From Simmondsia chinensis (Eukaryota > Streptophyta > Magnoliopsida > Caryophyllales > Simmondsiaceae): a DNA stretch of 64,000 nucleotides. The stretch covers positions 20,073,212 through 20,137,211 of the forward strand of contig JAGTTD010000016.1 in NCBI GenBank assembly GCA_018398585.1. The letters run 5' to 3'. Shown piece after piece: positions 47,301-58,245 of the stretch (position 1 is the first letter of the stretch; each line of letters starts with the position of its first letter). Position numbers and translations under genes: made by a program. The notes beneath the pieces are model-generated. The model was not told where the DNA came from, ran no database searches, and saw nothing but the letters and a program-made list of their open reading frames with translations.

Positions 47301-47608
47301 TTGATAGGGAACTAATATCATATAGAATCGTTCTCTCTAGGAAGGGTAATTGATTGTATTTTCCAATTTAATTGTATTATATTTGAAATGTTGGCAAGAG
47401 GAAGAAGTAAAGGAGCATTTGTAGTATGATGCAAATAATGGTTTAAGGGAGGGGAGAAGCTACGTCATCGTAACCAGGGGGCTGGGCCAGTGTGCTGTTG
47501 AGACCACGGGCGGTGGTACCTGACAAGCTGCCGGCAATGTCGGTCAACATGCCAAGGAAGCTGGTGGCGTAACCAGGGCTGATAGGCGGTGGTCCGATTA
47601 GTATGTGT
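47301..47608. other. Gene-free segment
   Basis: Upstream flank of the minus-strand copia remnant. A GC-richer part (47450-47590) has no recognised feature. Confidence 0.4.
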
Positions 47609-48314
47609 TGTTGGAAAAATTATGTATTCTACTTTATGATTTAAAAATTATTATTAGTTTATATTACTTTTTATATAATATATTTAATACTAAACTTAAA
47701 TTGTTATTAAACCGTTCAAACGTTTTTATACTCGTATTCTACTATTGCATTGAAAAAGTGATGACAATTCACATATGTTAAATACTTTTAAACGGTCATT
47801 TGCAAGATTAAAATTAATTAGTTACATAATTTTCATCTATATAAAGCATGAGCATGATTGAAAATAAAATAGAAGATGAAAATCTTTTTACGTTATTATT
47901 CCACGACTCTTTCTAGAAGTTGTGAGCTTGGTAGTTATAGTTCTGGGATCTTTCATTGCTACACTGATAGAGGTCTGGCGAATTGTTGAATCTTGGGAAA
48001 GGAACGCATTTAAGCTTAATAGCAATACTCGTGCAGGAGGAGCGTTTCCTTTCTAAGGAGATCGTTTTCACGTGCCTCAACCCAACCTCAGATATGTTTT
48101 CTTGAACTCCTCTCTCTATTTTAATTGTTTTTCATGTATTTATCATTGTTTATATCGGAATTTATGGTTCTTGATTTAATCATAGCTTAATAAACTTATA
48201 TATTGTATTTTTGTCATTGTAACTATACTTACTAGTTCTGGGTCGATATAGATTGTCATATATATTTTATGTTATTAGTGTATTATTTGATGAATATTAA
48301 AAACATTTCCAACA
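47609..48314. mobile_element. Probable solo LTR, copia type
   Basis: 706 bp with inverted ends TGTTGGAAA...TTTCCAACA. The inside has an AT-rich promoter-like part, ctgatagaggtctggcgaattg, gaggagcgtttcctttc and a polyadenylation-like aataaactt, as in copia LTRs of the Tork/Tnt1 kind. The 5-bp flanks (tgtgt and gtctt) do not match and no primer site follows, so the call rests on the ends and length. Confidence 0.5.
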
Positions 48315-48657
48315 GTCTTAGAAAGGAAATCGCTTTATTTTAATCATATGAGAGTGACGATGACATTGATTATGAATTATGAAGAGTAGAGAAAAATAAA
48401 CTATGAACAATTTGGATATCTTGTGTTCTATGAAACTTTTTATGGCCTATCAACTATGGTTAAAGTTTGTCCTAAATTATCGGAATAAACACATTAAAAT
48501 GTAATTTGGAAAGTCCTAGGATTACTACATAAGATAAGATGTTTACGTGGCATGCTCACTTTTGTTTTTCAGTCAGCATTATTGATCAATGGACACATTA
48601 GTCTATCAATGGAGGTGCTCTTAGAATGGATGCATAAGAACTAAAATATGAAATTTT
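48315..48657. other. Gene-free segment
   Basis: AT-rich sequence between the solo LTR and the inverted-repeat arm; nothing recognised. Confidence 0.4.
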
Positions 48658-48918
48658 CATGGCATAGCAAATCCAATGGTGAATATAATCTTCTTAATTC
48701 ACCTGGATCAAAAATCAATTAAAATGATGCACCTTTGTCAACATAATGAACATCAAGTATAAGTCATTTATAACGCCTTTCAAATATTCAGACAATCCAA
48801 GGCAATTCACATAACCTTGTAAAGAATGACTTTATGCAAAACTCTTAAAGAAATACCAATTTATGTTTCTCAAAGGCATTTCTTTATTGTAATACAGAGT
48901 ATTTAATTTCTACAAAGC
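48658..48918 (+). repeat. Outer part of the left arm of a long inverted repeat
   Basis: Reverse complement of about 63459-63712 (shared words: aatggtgaatataatctt, ttcacctggatcaaaaatc, catcaagtataagtcat, aacgcctttcaaatattc). The arm continues at 49770-49794 and 62081-62193 after two insertions. Confidence 0.85.
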
Positions 48919-49161
48919 TTTTTTTGATAAGTCAGTGATTGTATATATCAAGAAAACCGTACAAGATGTTCTTCATGATGCACGTGGGGCATACCCCAAC
49001 AAGGCCGAAGCCAAGAAGCAAATCCCAAGAGGAAAGCAACAACCAAAAGCAACAAATATGAAATACAAAGGAACATCAAACAAAATTTCTAAGTACAAAT
49101 CTAAACAAAGAAAATAAGAGAAAAACAAAGCGAACAAACACTAACCAATCCTCTATTTGAT

Positions 49162-49545
49162 TTATGATTTCTTCTGGCCCTTCGACTTCTTGTTGTTTGC
49201 TTGAGCCCGCTTCTTCGAAGCCGCTCGAGTCACTCGACAATCAATCTGAGGCGGAACTGTAGATCTCTCTTCAGGCCCAATAGAAGAAACAGAGTCCATA
49301 GAGTCAGAAAACATGTCATGGCCACCAGGACTCACAGGGCAGTTACTTGGAATATATGCCTCCAAGTTCATGCCACAAGAATCAGGCTCTAGAATCCCCA
49401 GTAGGTGGTCTTGTGCATCCACAATCTCACTTGGTACCAAAGCTCGACTCAAATCCTCCTCACTGGTTGACGACTCAGCATAGACCCGAAACTCTGAAAG
49501 CCCCAATCGGTCATCTTCCCGATCATCTAAAAAACCAGGCTGAGG
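49162..49545 (-). CDS. Partial open frame in the retroposed sequence, function unknown
   Basis: An open minus-strand frame running through GFLDDREDDRLGLSEFR, an acidic Ser/Glu segment, then a Lys/Arg-rich C-terminal end. There is no ATG near its beginning, so it is probably the 3' end of a longer source frame, perhaps a LINE ORF1 or polyprotein end. No domain recognised. Stop at 49162-49164. Confidence 0.4.
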   Translation of the reverse strand, partial: PQPGFLDDREDDRLGLSEFRVYAESSTSEEDLSRALVPSEIVDAQDHLLGILEPDSCGMNLEAYIPSNCPVSPGGHDMFSDSMDSVSSIGPEERSTVPPQIDCRVTRAASKKRAQANNKKSKGQKKS

Positions 49546-49556
49546 AGGTGTAACCC

Positions 49557-49735
49557 CGGGCCGAATTGGCCCGAGGGAAGCCGAAGCCCTACGGGCCTAT
49601 GCCGGCCCAGTGCACATGCACTGGGCAAGGGGATGAGCTAGGCTCATCCCCGGTACAGGGCCTATGAACCTGACACGGGACCAAGCCCCCCCTGCAGCAT
49701 GGGGGGGCGCGACGGGACTAGTCCGAGCCCCCCAA
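49557..49735. other. GC-rich cluster of perfect hairpins
   Basis: Four perfect stems in 150 bp: CGGGCC-GAATT-GGCCCG (49557-49573), GCCCAGTGCA-CA-TGCACTGGGC (49605-49626), GGGGATGAG-CTAGG-CTCATCCCC (49629-49651) and seven C / seven G around TGCAGCAT (49686-49707). The palindrome GGACTAGTCC follows at 49715-49724. The surroundings are AT-rich. Confidence 0.9.
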
Positions 49736-49794
49736 AAAGGCCCATTAGAAGACAGAATTTCTGCAAAGCACTAACATATGAAGTGTTTTTCCTC

Positions 49795-50848
49795 TGTTAG
49801 AAAAATGATACAAGCTAAACTTAAGTGTTATGAAAAAATTACATCCCACCATGAAAAATTGATAAAAGTGCTCTATCCCACATAGAAAAAATGAGGGGGT
49901 TTGGTTGAGTTTAAATGGGTATATGCCCCTCATCTCTTTGAATTTAGTTAAGAGTGAAAGAATAGTGGGTACCACACACGTGCACTCCCTCCGTCCGCCA
50001 TGCTGTGCTCGGGTGAGGGTGAGGCTGTTCTCAACGGGTACACTTTTGTATAAATCATTTCACTGCTACCATTACCGTTTAATCTCGTTACTTCTCTGCT
50101 ATTATTAATATAATTGTGGATAATTAAAATTCAGAATTCATCAGCATTTGAACGCTGTTGTTTTAATATGGTTGTAATGTCAAGCAGCCGTTTAAGAACG
50201 TTGCTTAGGCCTTAAATTCAGATTTGTTTTGCTAGTGCTAAAGCTTTGGTATGAATAGGAATGCTTACATTATCATCCTATGATCAACACAACACTCTTC
50301 TCCAATTCCACCTTCTCCTTTTCCATCCGTCCTTTCTCTCTTAAATCTTTGGGCAAGGTTCTCGGGCTCTCCTACGCGGCCATTAACGAGTGCATGTTAA
50401 TAGTCGAATCATGTTGATCCTGGAGGACGGCCGTCTATACAACTGTTTGCACCGGAGCAGCGGTGAAGTCGTCTTTTAGGACAGTGGTATTTCCCACAAC
50501 ATGGTATCTTCGGTATTCTAATCAACTATCCCTCTTTCTGTCATTATTTGATTGCTGTGTTTAGGTATTCCACTGTGTTTTTTCACTAAAATATTTTGCT
50601 CATTGTTACTGCAATTTAATTGCAAAATTTTACTGGAATTTATCTGAATTTCTTACTGCATTTTTTTACTGCAGTATTTTACTGTATTTATAGCAATTTG
50701 TAGATTATTTTACTGCATTAAACTTAGCAAATTTCTAATATATTTCTGCTGTTTTTCCGCAGTATTTTGCTATATTTTTTGCAGTATTTTGTTGTATTTT
50801 TCGCTGTTTTTTCGCTTTAGTTGTACTGTTCGCATTGCTATTACAACA
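49795..50848 (+). repeat. 5' LTR of the copia element
   Basis: 1054 bp, paired with 61012-62075. Its 3' half has a rhythmic ttttactgYatttt series (about 50580-50780). A TATA-like gtataaatcattt is near 50048. Confidence 0.92.
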
Positions 50849-50890
50849 ATCTAAAAGACAATTTTAAGTTTTACGTATCTATGCTTAAAC

Positions 50891-51789
50891 ATGGCAACCA
50901 AATTACCTCTTCCTGACATGTCTAAAGTTGAGCCTCTTGACGGGAATAATTATAAGAGGTGGTCTCAGAAAAATTTGTTTTTCCTACAACAAGTGTATAT
51001 AGACTATGTAATCTATGAAAGAAAGGAACCTGAGGGTGAAAATGAGAAAAAGGCATGTGAAGAAAAGTTCACCACAGACCACCAAACCTATAGGGGAAAT
51101 TTTCTACATTACATGAGTGATCGGCTCTTTGACGTTTATGTAAAAATAGACTCATCAAAAGAAATATGAGATTCCCTACAGAAAAAATATGGGGGTGACG
51201 ATGTAAGATTAGAAAATATGCAGTTAGTAAGTGGCTCGATTTTAAATTTATGGACAATAAGCCAATAATTGATCAAGTCCCTGAATATGAAAACATAGTA
51301 ACTATTCTTTTGTCATAAGGCCTTAAAATTTATGACATTACTCAAGCATATGTTTTAATCGAAAAACTCCCACCTTCTTGGAAGGACTATAGAAATTTGC
51401 TTATACATAAAAAGAAGAACCTGACATTAGAAGAGTTAGTAAACCACTTAAAAATCGAAGAAGAAAATAGGCTTAAGGACAAGGGGCACTCATATTCAGA
51501 TTTTTCTAAAGCTAATATTGTAGAGGCAAGGCTTAGTGCATATGACAGGTTTAAGAACAAGGGAAAAAAGCATTATTCAAACTTTAAACTTGGTGCAAAG
51601 ATTCAAAAGTCAAACAGCAAACTCCTCGAAGATTGCTTTCACTACGGAAAACGTGGACATATGGCCAAAGATTGTAGAAGCAAAAGGAATCAGACTAAGG
51701 ACCCAAAGCACATGGCTCAACTTGTAGAGACGGAGAACATTGTAGCGGTTGTTTCAGAGGTGAACCTAGTGAACAATATGACTGAGTAG
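50891..51789 (+). pseudogene. copia gag, broken
   Basis: ATG at 50891 begins MATKLPLPDMSKVEPLDGNN, then YKRWSQKNLFFLQQ, the gag N-terminus. TGA at 51167 stands where relatives have Trp (IWDSL). Shifts occur near 51200-51230 and a TAA lies near 51317. The frame resumes to the knuckle at about 51634-51675, which reads CFHYGKRGHMAKDC: the second Cys has become Tyr, so it should no longer hold zinc properly. Confidence 0.85.
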
Positions 51790-53150
51790 ATCATGGAGAC
51801 CAGGGCTACCAAGCACATCTGCACAAATCGAAACATGTTTCAGGAATACAAGAAGATGACCAATGGAGGGGTGGTTTACATGGGCAATTCCGCATCAACA
51901 CCAATCCTCAAAAAAGGGAAGATTTTTTTAAAACTCATTTCTGGAAAGTTTCTTACTTTAACAAATGTGCTGCATGTGTCTCAAATGTGTAGGCCTTTAA
52001 TTTAAGGTAATTTGTTGATTAAAGCTGGTTTGAAACTACCCTTTGACTCAAACAAATTAGTCCTGACTAGGAATAGGGAATTTGTGTGTAATGATGGCCT
52101 ATTTGTTCTTGACGCAATTTGCACGAGTAATAATGTTGGTACCTCTTCTACTTATCTTGTTGAGTCCCTTTAACTGTGGCATGCTCGCTTAGGACACATA
52201 AATGTTGAGTCAATTAAACGACTTCAGATATTGAACATAATTCCTAACTTCAGTGATACTAACTTTAGTAAATGTGAAGTATGTGTAGAAGCTAAATATG
52301 CTAAAAAATCCTTTAAGTCTATCGAGAGATAATCTGAACTTCTTGAGTTAGTTCACAGTGATTTAGGAGACTTTAAAAGCCAAATAAGTAGAGGTGGAAA
52401 AAGGTATTACATGACCTTTGCAGATGATCATTCTAGATATGCAATGGTATACCTCATAAGTACTAAAGATGAAATAGAAGAAATATTTTTGAAATAAAAA
52501 GCTGAAGCAAAAAATCAACTAGGAAGAAAAATAAAAAAAGTTAGGTCCAATAGAGGAGGAGAATATGACCCAACGTCAGGAGCGAAATTTTGTGAGGAAA
52601 ATGGGATAGTACATAAGCGAAGCCCTTCTTACTGTCCACAATCTAATGGTGTTGTAGAAAGGAAAAATAGAACTTTAAAGAGTATGATGAATGCTATGCT
52701 TATTAGTTATGGACTACCTGATAACAAGTGGGAGGAGACGATATTATCTGCTTGTCATGTACTAAATAGAGTTCCTTATAAAAAAACTAGATAAAACCCC
52801 ATATGAAATGTGGAAAAGTTATGCGCCTAATCTAAAATACTTGAAAATATGGGGGTGTTTAGCCAAGATTGGATTACCTGACTTTAAATGGAGTAAAATT
52901 GGGCCTAAGACTATTGATTCTAATTTTATCAGGTATGCTCATCACAGTGCTGCTTATCCTTTTTCGATCAAAGGATCTAATAATTCATATGCATGTGGTA
53001 GTATTATGGAATCTAGAAATGCTGAATTCTTTAAACATATATTTCCCTTGAAAACTAGTGATGTACAATCTACTAGTTTGCCTTCTCATACTATAACTAT
53101 TAACCATGATAATACTAACAATATAGACACTCCCGAATTTTGAAGGAGTA
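51790..53150 (+). pseudogene. copia protease and integrase, broken
   Basis: The protease start reads IMETRATKHIC near 51792; the family has D-T/S-G at the active site, so the catalytic Asp is Glu and the Gly is Arg. The integrase zinc region LWHARLGHIN ... CEVCVEAK is near 52170-52300. The core has HSDLGDFKS (52350), FADDHSRYAMVYL (52420), GGEYDPTSG (52555), SPSYCPQSNGVVERKNRTL (about 52624, catalytic Glu in VVERK) and a C-terminal end to 53140. TAA stops at about 52330 and 52496 and a shift near 52785 break it. Confidence 0.85.
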
Positions 53151-53269
53151 AAAGAGGTAGGAAAGAAACCAACTTTGGACCTGATTTTGTTAATACTTTC
53201 CTAACATAAGATAACTCCATAAATGAAGAAATTATAAGTGTCTATATGTTAGAAGAAGACCTCAAAACC

Positions 53270-54233
53270 TATGATGAGGCTATGAGATCGGTTGATTCAA
53301 CCTTTTGGAAAGAGGTGATTAATAACGAACTAGAATCAATCCTAAACAATCACACATGAAAATTGGTAGATCTCCTAAGAGGATGATAGATTGCAAGTGG
53401 GTCTTTAGAAGAAAAATGAAGGCTGATGGGACAATAGATAAGTTTAAGGCAAGATTAGTAGCTAAGGGCTATACCTAGCAAAAAGGGATCGACTATTTTG
53501 ATACTTATTCACCTGTTGCTAAAATAACTATGATTATAACCTTGATTGCCCTTGTGTCTATTCATGATTTAGTAGTGCATCAAATGGATGTCAAAACTGA
53601 ATTTCTTAACAGTGACCTAAACGAAGAGATTTACATGGAACAACTTGAGGGTTTTGTTGTTCCTGGTAATGAGAAGAAAGTTTGTAAACTTGTAAAATCT
53701 CTATCTCAAACAGGCATCTAAATAATGCCATGAGAAATTTTAATAGCACGCTAGTAGCTAATAATTTCCTTGTAAACAATGGTGATTCTTGTGTGTATTC
53801 TAAGTCTGATCCAAATGGATGTGTAATAGTGTGTCTATATGTTGATGATATGCTAATATTTGACACGAACTTGAATGTTGTCAGTAAAATGAAAAACTTT
53901 CCATGCTCTAAATTTGATATGAAAGATGTGGGTGAGGCAGATGTGATTCTAGGAGTTAAAATTGTGAGAACTCTTGAAGGCATAAGCCTAAATCAGTGTC
54001 ACTATGTTGAGAAGATACTTAGAAAGTTTAATATGGTTAATATTGATCCTGTAAGAGCACTTTATGATCCCAGTGTACATTTAACTAAATATAAAGATGT
54101 TGCTATGTGCCAATCCGAGTATGCCAAAATAATTGGTAGTGTTATGTTTATAATGAACTGTACTAGACTTGACATAGCGTATGCTATAAGTAGACTTAGT
54201 AGATACACACATAATCCTAATCAAGAGCATTAG
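53270..54233 (+). pseudogene. copia reverse transcriptase, broken
   Basis: FWKEVINNELESI near 53308, KFKARLVAKGYT then TAG at 53476 (Gln in relatives), HQMDVKTEFLNSDLNEEIYM (about 53578) and a gap in the middle near 53715. The catalytic segment LYVDDMLIFDT (about 53836) and FDMKDVGEADVILGVKI (about 53913) follow, then SEYAKIIGSVMFIMNCTRLDIAYA to a TAG at 54231, where relatives have Trp. Confidence 0.88.
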
Positions 54234-54511
54234 AATGCATTAAAAAGACTGCTTAAATATTTGAAAGGAACTGTGGATCGGGGACTTCACTTTGGAAAGT
54301 TTTCCACAATATTAGAAGGGAAGCTAATTGGGTGTCTGATAATAATGAAATTAATTCTACTAGTAGATATGTATTCACACTAGCTGGAGGTGCTACATCT
54401 TAGAAATCCTCTAAGCAATCTTGTATTGCTACATCTACTATGAAATATGAGTTTATTGCTATTAAGTTGGCAGGTCATAAAGCTGAATGCCTAAGAAGTT
54501 TATTGGGAGAC

Positions 54512-54871
54512 TGTTATGATTCAAGGTAATCCTTGAATCATAACCTAAGATTAATAGTGAAAAAGAGTAGAGATGAGAAGAGAATTCGAAGAAAGAGATG
54601 AGTAGTACAGAGAGAATTAGGGTTGAGAGAAAGAATAAGGATCAATATCATTCATCAATGATTCAATACAAGATAGAACTAAGTACTTATACCTATTCTA
54701 GATATAACGCACTAAGACTAAGCTCTTAACTGCCTTTGCTAGCTCAAACGGCAAACAAGACCAACACCTTGACTTTAATGCCTAACCAAACTAATTAACA
54801 ATTAAAGAGACTAACCAACAACACACCAAATGAATACAAGAGCATGACACCATATAAGCCTGATCATAACA
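54512..54871 (-). repeat. 3' LTR of the Reina-like element
   Basis: 360 bp. The adjacent minus-strand purines aaggggagggcat (54872-54884) form the polypurine tract. Confidence 0.92.
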
Positions 54872-54909
54872 ATGCCCTCCCCTTGAAATCATTCTTGGTC
54901 GCAAGAATG

Positions 54910-55983
54910 AAATGTAGGGAAGTTGCTGGCAATGAAATGAGAATTTTCCCAAGTAGCTTGCTGCCTGTCCAAATTAGCCCAGTGAATGAGGAAGTGGCAC
55001 CTATTATGAGGATCCTAGGAACAAACTCTGGTGTCCAATATCACATTAGGAGCTTGTAGGAGCTGGCCATTGCAAGTCTGAAGAGCCGCAGCCACAGAGC
55101 ACTTTTGATCCTTGGACACATGTTTCTTCAAAAGGGAAACATGGAAGACACTGTTAATAGCAGCTTCAAGTGGCAAGTCTAATTTGTACGCCACAGCTCC
55201 AATTCTCTCCGAGATTGTATAAGGACCAAAGTACCATGCACTTAGCTTGAGATTCCTGCAAACAGCTACTGAAGATTGCCTATAAGGCTGCAATTTCAAG
55301 TATACCTTCTCACCAACATCAAAAGTTTTGTCAGTACAATGCTTATTAGCAAACTATTTTATGCGAGATTGGGCCAATTGCAAGTTATCCTTGAGCTGCT
55401 ACATAAGCTGCATTCTTTCCTCAAGCAAGGAACTGACTTCTAGTACTACGGACACCACACCTTGCAAGACAATGGGTGAGGGAGGATCATAGCCATACAA
55501 GGCTATGAATGGAGTAGTTTTGAGTGCAAAGTGAGCATGAGTATTGCACCAATACTTAGCCAAAGAAAGCCACTGGCAGCATTTGCTAGGATGAGTAAAA
55601 GTCATGCTGTGCAAGAATTGCTCCAAACATTGATTTACTCTTGCAGTTTGTCTATCCGTTTGGGGATGATATGATGAACTAAGAGCAAGAGTGGTTCCTA
55701 GCAGAGCAAACAATTCACTCCAAAAATGGCTGACGAACAAATGATCTCTATCAGATATTATTGATTGAGGTAAACCTTGAAGTCGATAAATGTGATCTAA
55801 GAATAGCTTAGCAAGCTTCGGGGCTGTAATAAGATGAGCAAGAGCAAGGAAGTGTCCAAACTTTGTAAAGCTATCAACAACCACCCAAATAACCTCTTTA
55901 CCCTCAGATCGTGGTAAGCCTTCTATAAAATCCATGCTTATGTGCTGCCAGGCCCTATCTGGTATTGGAAAAGGCTGCAACAA
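54910..55983 (-). pseudogene. Reina-like integrase, broken
   Basis: Minus-strand catalytic core from 55983: LQPFPIPDRAWQHISMDFIE (first Asp), IISDRDHLFVSHFW (second Asp, about 55745) and SSYHPQTDRQTARVNQCLEQ (about 55680; the catalytic Glu is normally in the QTE segment, which reads QTA here). A TAG-type break lies near 55399. The C-terminal part (55299-55015) has WYFGPYTISERIGAVAYKLDLP and FHVSLLKKH; a weak chromodomain-like end follows in shifted frames. Confidence 0.85.
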
Positions 55984-56160
55984 ACCCCGAGGGGGATTAT
56001 GATCACTCTTAGTTTGCTAACAAACCTCGCATCCTTTCACGCATTCCACTACACTCTTTTTCATGCCAGTCCAGAAGAAATATTGCTCAAGTCATTGATA
56101 AGTCCCCTAAATACTGGAGTGTTCTCCCCAAGCAGTAGAATGAAGAGCCAAGGTGATCTG

Positions 56161-58185
56161 CTATCGAAGATCATGACCGGTTCCAATGTAAACCTTGCCA
56201 TTAATCCGGATTAAAGTATTGCGCACTGTAACCTCAGCAGCTGCACTAGCTGAAGCATTCACACTGGTTGCAGTGATACTTTCTTGAGCAAAAATATCAT
56301 CCTCATAAGAATGCAAGACCTCCTCCATCCAAGTAGGAAGTGTGACTGATATAGCATTGCTTGTAACAGGCAAATCCTTCCCCATACAGTGAGATAGAGC
56401 ATCGGCTACCACATTTTCTCTTCCACTTCTGTACTCAATGGAGTAATCCAATCCCAACATCTTCATAGGTCCTTTACATTGCACTCTAGTAGAAATCTTT
56501 TGCTCCAACAAATACTTGAGGCATTGATGATCTGTCTTGATAACAAAATGGTGCCCCTCTAAGTAATGCCTCCACCGCTGCACTGCTAACGAAATAGCTA
56601 AATATTCCTTCTCATAGATAGACAAGGAGAGATTCCTAGTACACAAAGCTTGGCTTTAGAAGGCAATTGGCCTTCCATCTTGAGAAAGCACTGTCCCAAT
56701 TCCCACACTACTAGCATCTGTCTCAAGAACAAAGGGCAAACTAAAATCAGGCATTGCTAATACCGGAGCTACACACATTGCCAACTTCAGCTACTGAAAG
56801 GTCACCTCTGCTGCCTCAGACCACAGGAAGGATTCCTTCTTATGAAGATCTGTAAGAGGTTTGGCGATCATTCTATAACCAGATATAAACCTTCGGTAAT
56901 AACCTATAAGTCTTAAGAAACTGCGTAATTGCTTGACAATGTCAGCTGGAGTTCATTCCTTCATAGCTTTAATCTTGGAGGGATCTGTTGCCACTCCTTC
57001 ATGGTATATAACATGCCTTAAATATTCAATTTGAGATCGAGCAAACAAACACGTAGACAATTTACCAAAAAGCTGATGTTGCCTCATTAGCTCAAACACT
57101 AGTTGCAAATGCTCTAAGTGTTTGTCAAAGGATAAACTATAAACCAATATATCATCGAAAAATACCAATATTAACCTTCGCAAGTAAGGCTTGAATACAA
57201 CATTCATCAATGCTTGGAATGTAGCAGGTGCATTATACAATCCAAATGGCATCACAACAAATTCGTAGTGTCCATGATGGGTGCGAAAAGCAGTCTTATG
57301 TATATCTCCCTCCTTCACTCAAACCTGATAATACCTTTGTCTCAAATCCAATTTTGAAAAGCAACTAGCTCCATGATGCTCGTCCAACAAATCATCAATT
57401 ATTGGAATTAGAAACTTATCCTTGATTGTAAGTGAGTTGAGGTGTCTGTAGTTAATACACATTCGAGATGTACCATCCTTTTTCTTGACCAATATCACTG
57501 GTGAAGCAAAAGGACTATGACTGTGTCGAATGAAATTGGTCATCAACAACTCTTCTACTTGTGTCTCAATCTCATCTTTTTGTGGATGAGCATACTTGTA
57601 GGGTCTAAGATTAATTGGATTAGCAATTACCTTTAAAGGAATGGCATGATCCAATGACCTCTTAGGAGGAAGAGTAGATGGAGTCTCAAACAAATCCTTG
57701 TAATCATCAAGCAATCTATTCAACTCAGGTGACTGACCATCCAGCTGCTGATCAGGTACTGCTGCCCCAATGGAAAATAAATGCCCGATCCATTTATAGT
57801 TTCCCTTCTTTACTACACCTTCTAGCTTCTTCCTATTCATGATTTGCAGATGTCCACGATTTATAATGCCCTTCAATTGAACCTTTTGGCCATTTCTTTC
57901 AAAAGACACAGTCAGCTCAGCAAAATCGAATACAATTGGGCTAATTATTTTCATCCAATCAACCCCTAATACCATGTCACAGCCTCTCAACCTGAGAACT
58001 CTGAAATCATAAGTGAAGCCATGCTTTTGCATCGTCCATGAGAATTGCTTACACTTGATTTGTGTCAAGATAGAGTTTCCATCAGCCACCGTAACTGTAA
58101 GTGGATTGGTCCTGATCATCTCATGGCCCACGGCTCTCACAACTTTAGGATCCACAAAGCTATGTGTGCTACCACTATCAATCAA
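56161..58185 (-). pseudogene. Reina-like protease, reverse transcriptase and RNase H, broken
   Basis: Minus-strand order: protease [12 protein letters not shown] (about 58183), reverse transcriptase [20 protein letters not shown] (about 57465), [13 protein letters not shown], a TGA at 57319 (Arg CGA in relatives), KTAFRTHHGHYEFVVMPFGL and the catalytic region VFFDDILVYS (about 57160). A TAG near 56791 falls where relatives have Gln before LK. RNase H has [33 protein letters not shown] and VVADALSH (about 56410), ending near 56161. Confidence 0.88.
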
Positions 58186-58245
58186 GATAAGGATGGGTTT
58201 ATGACTAACTTCCCCCTTGATCCTAATGGTGTTATGGAAACCACT

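Larger units (their letters stand above)
48919..49755 (-). mobile_element. Retroposed sequence (truncated L1-type LINE or processed transcript)
   Basis: 837 bp inserted into the inverted-repeat arm and flanked by a 14-bp duplication, aatttctacaaagc (48905-48918) and aatttctgcaaagc (49756-49769). On the minus strand it ends in a short A-tail (T-run at 48919), as expected for target-primed reverse transcription. A minus-strand open frame of about 115 codons (down to 49162) ends basic (RVTRAASKKRAQANNKK). Its start is uncertain and the family unrecognised. The 5' 180 bp is a GC-rich hairpin cluster. Confidence 0.65.

Noticed and set aside
47609..48314. Full LTR retrotransposon at this LTR
   Set aside because: No second LTR, primer site or internal coding region next to it; kept only as a probable solo LTR.
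48935..49117. Basic 60-codon plus-strand frame
   Set aside because: Lies in the 3' untranslated part of the minus-strand retroposed sequence.
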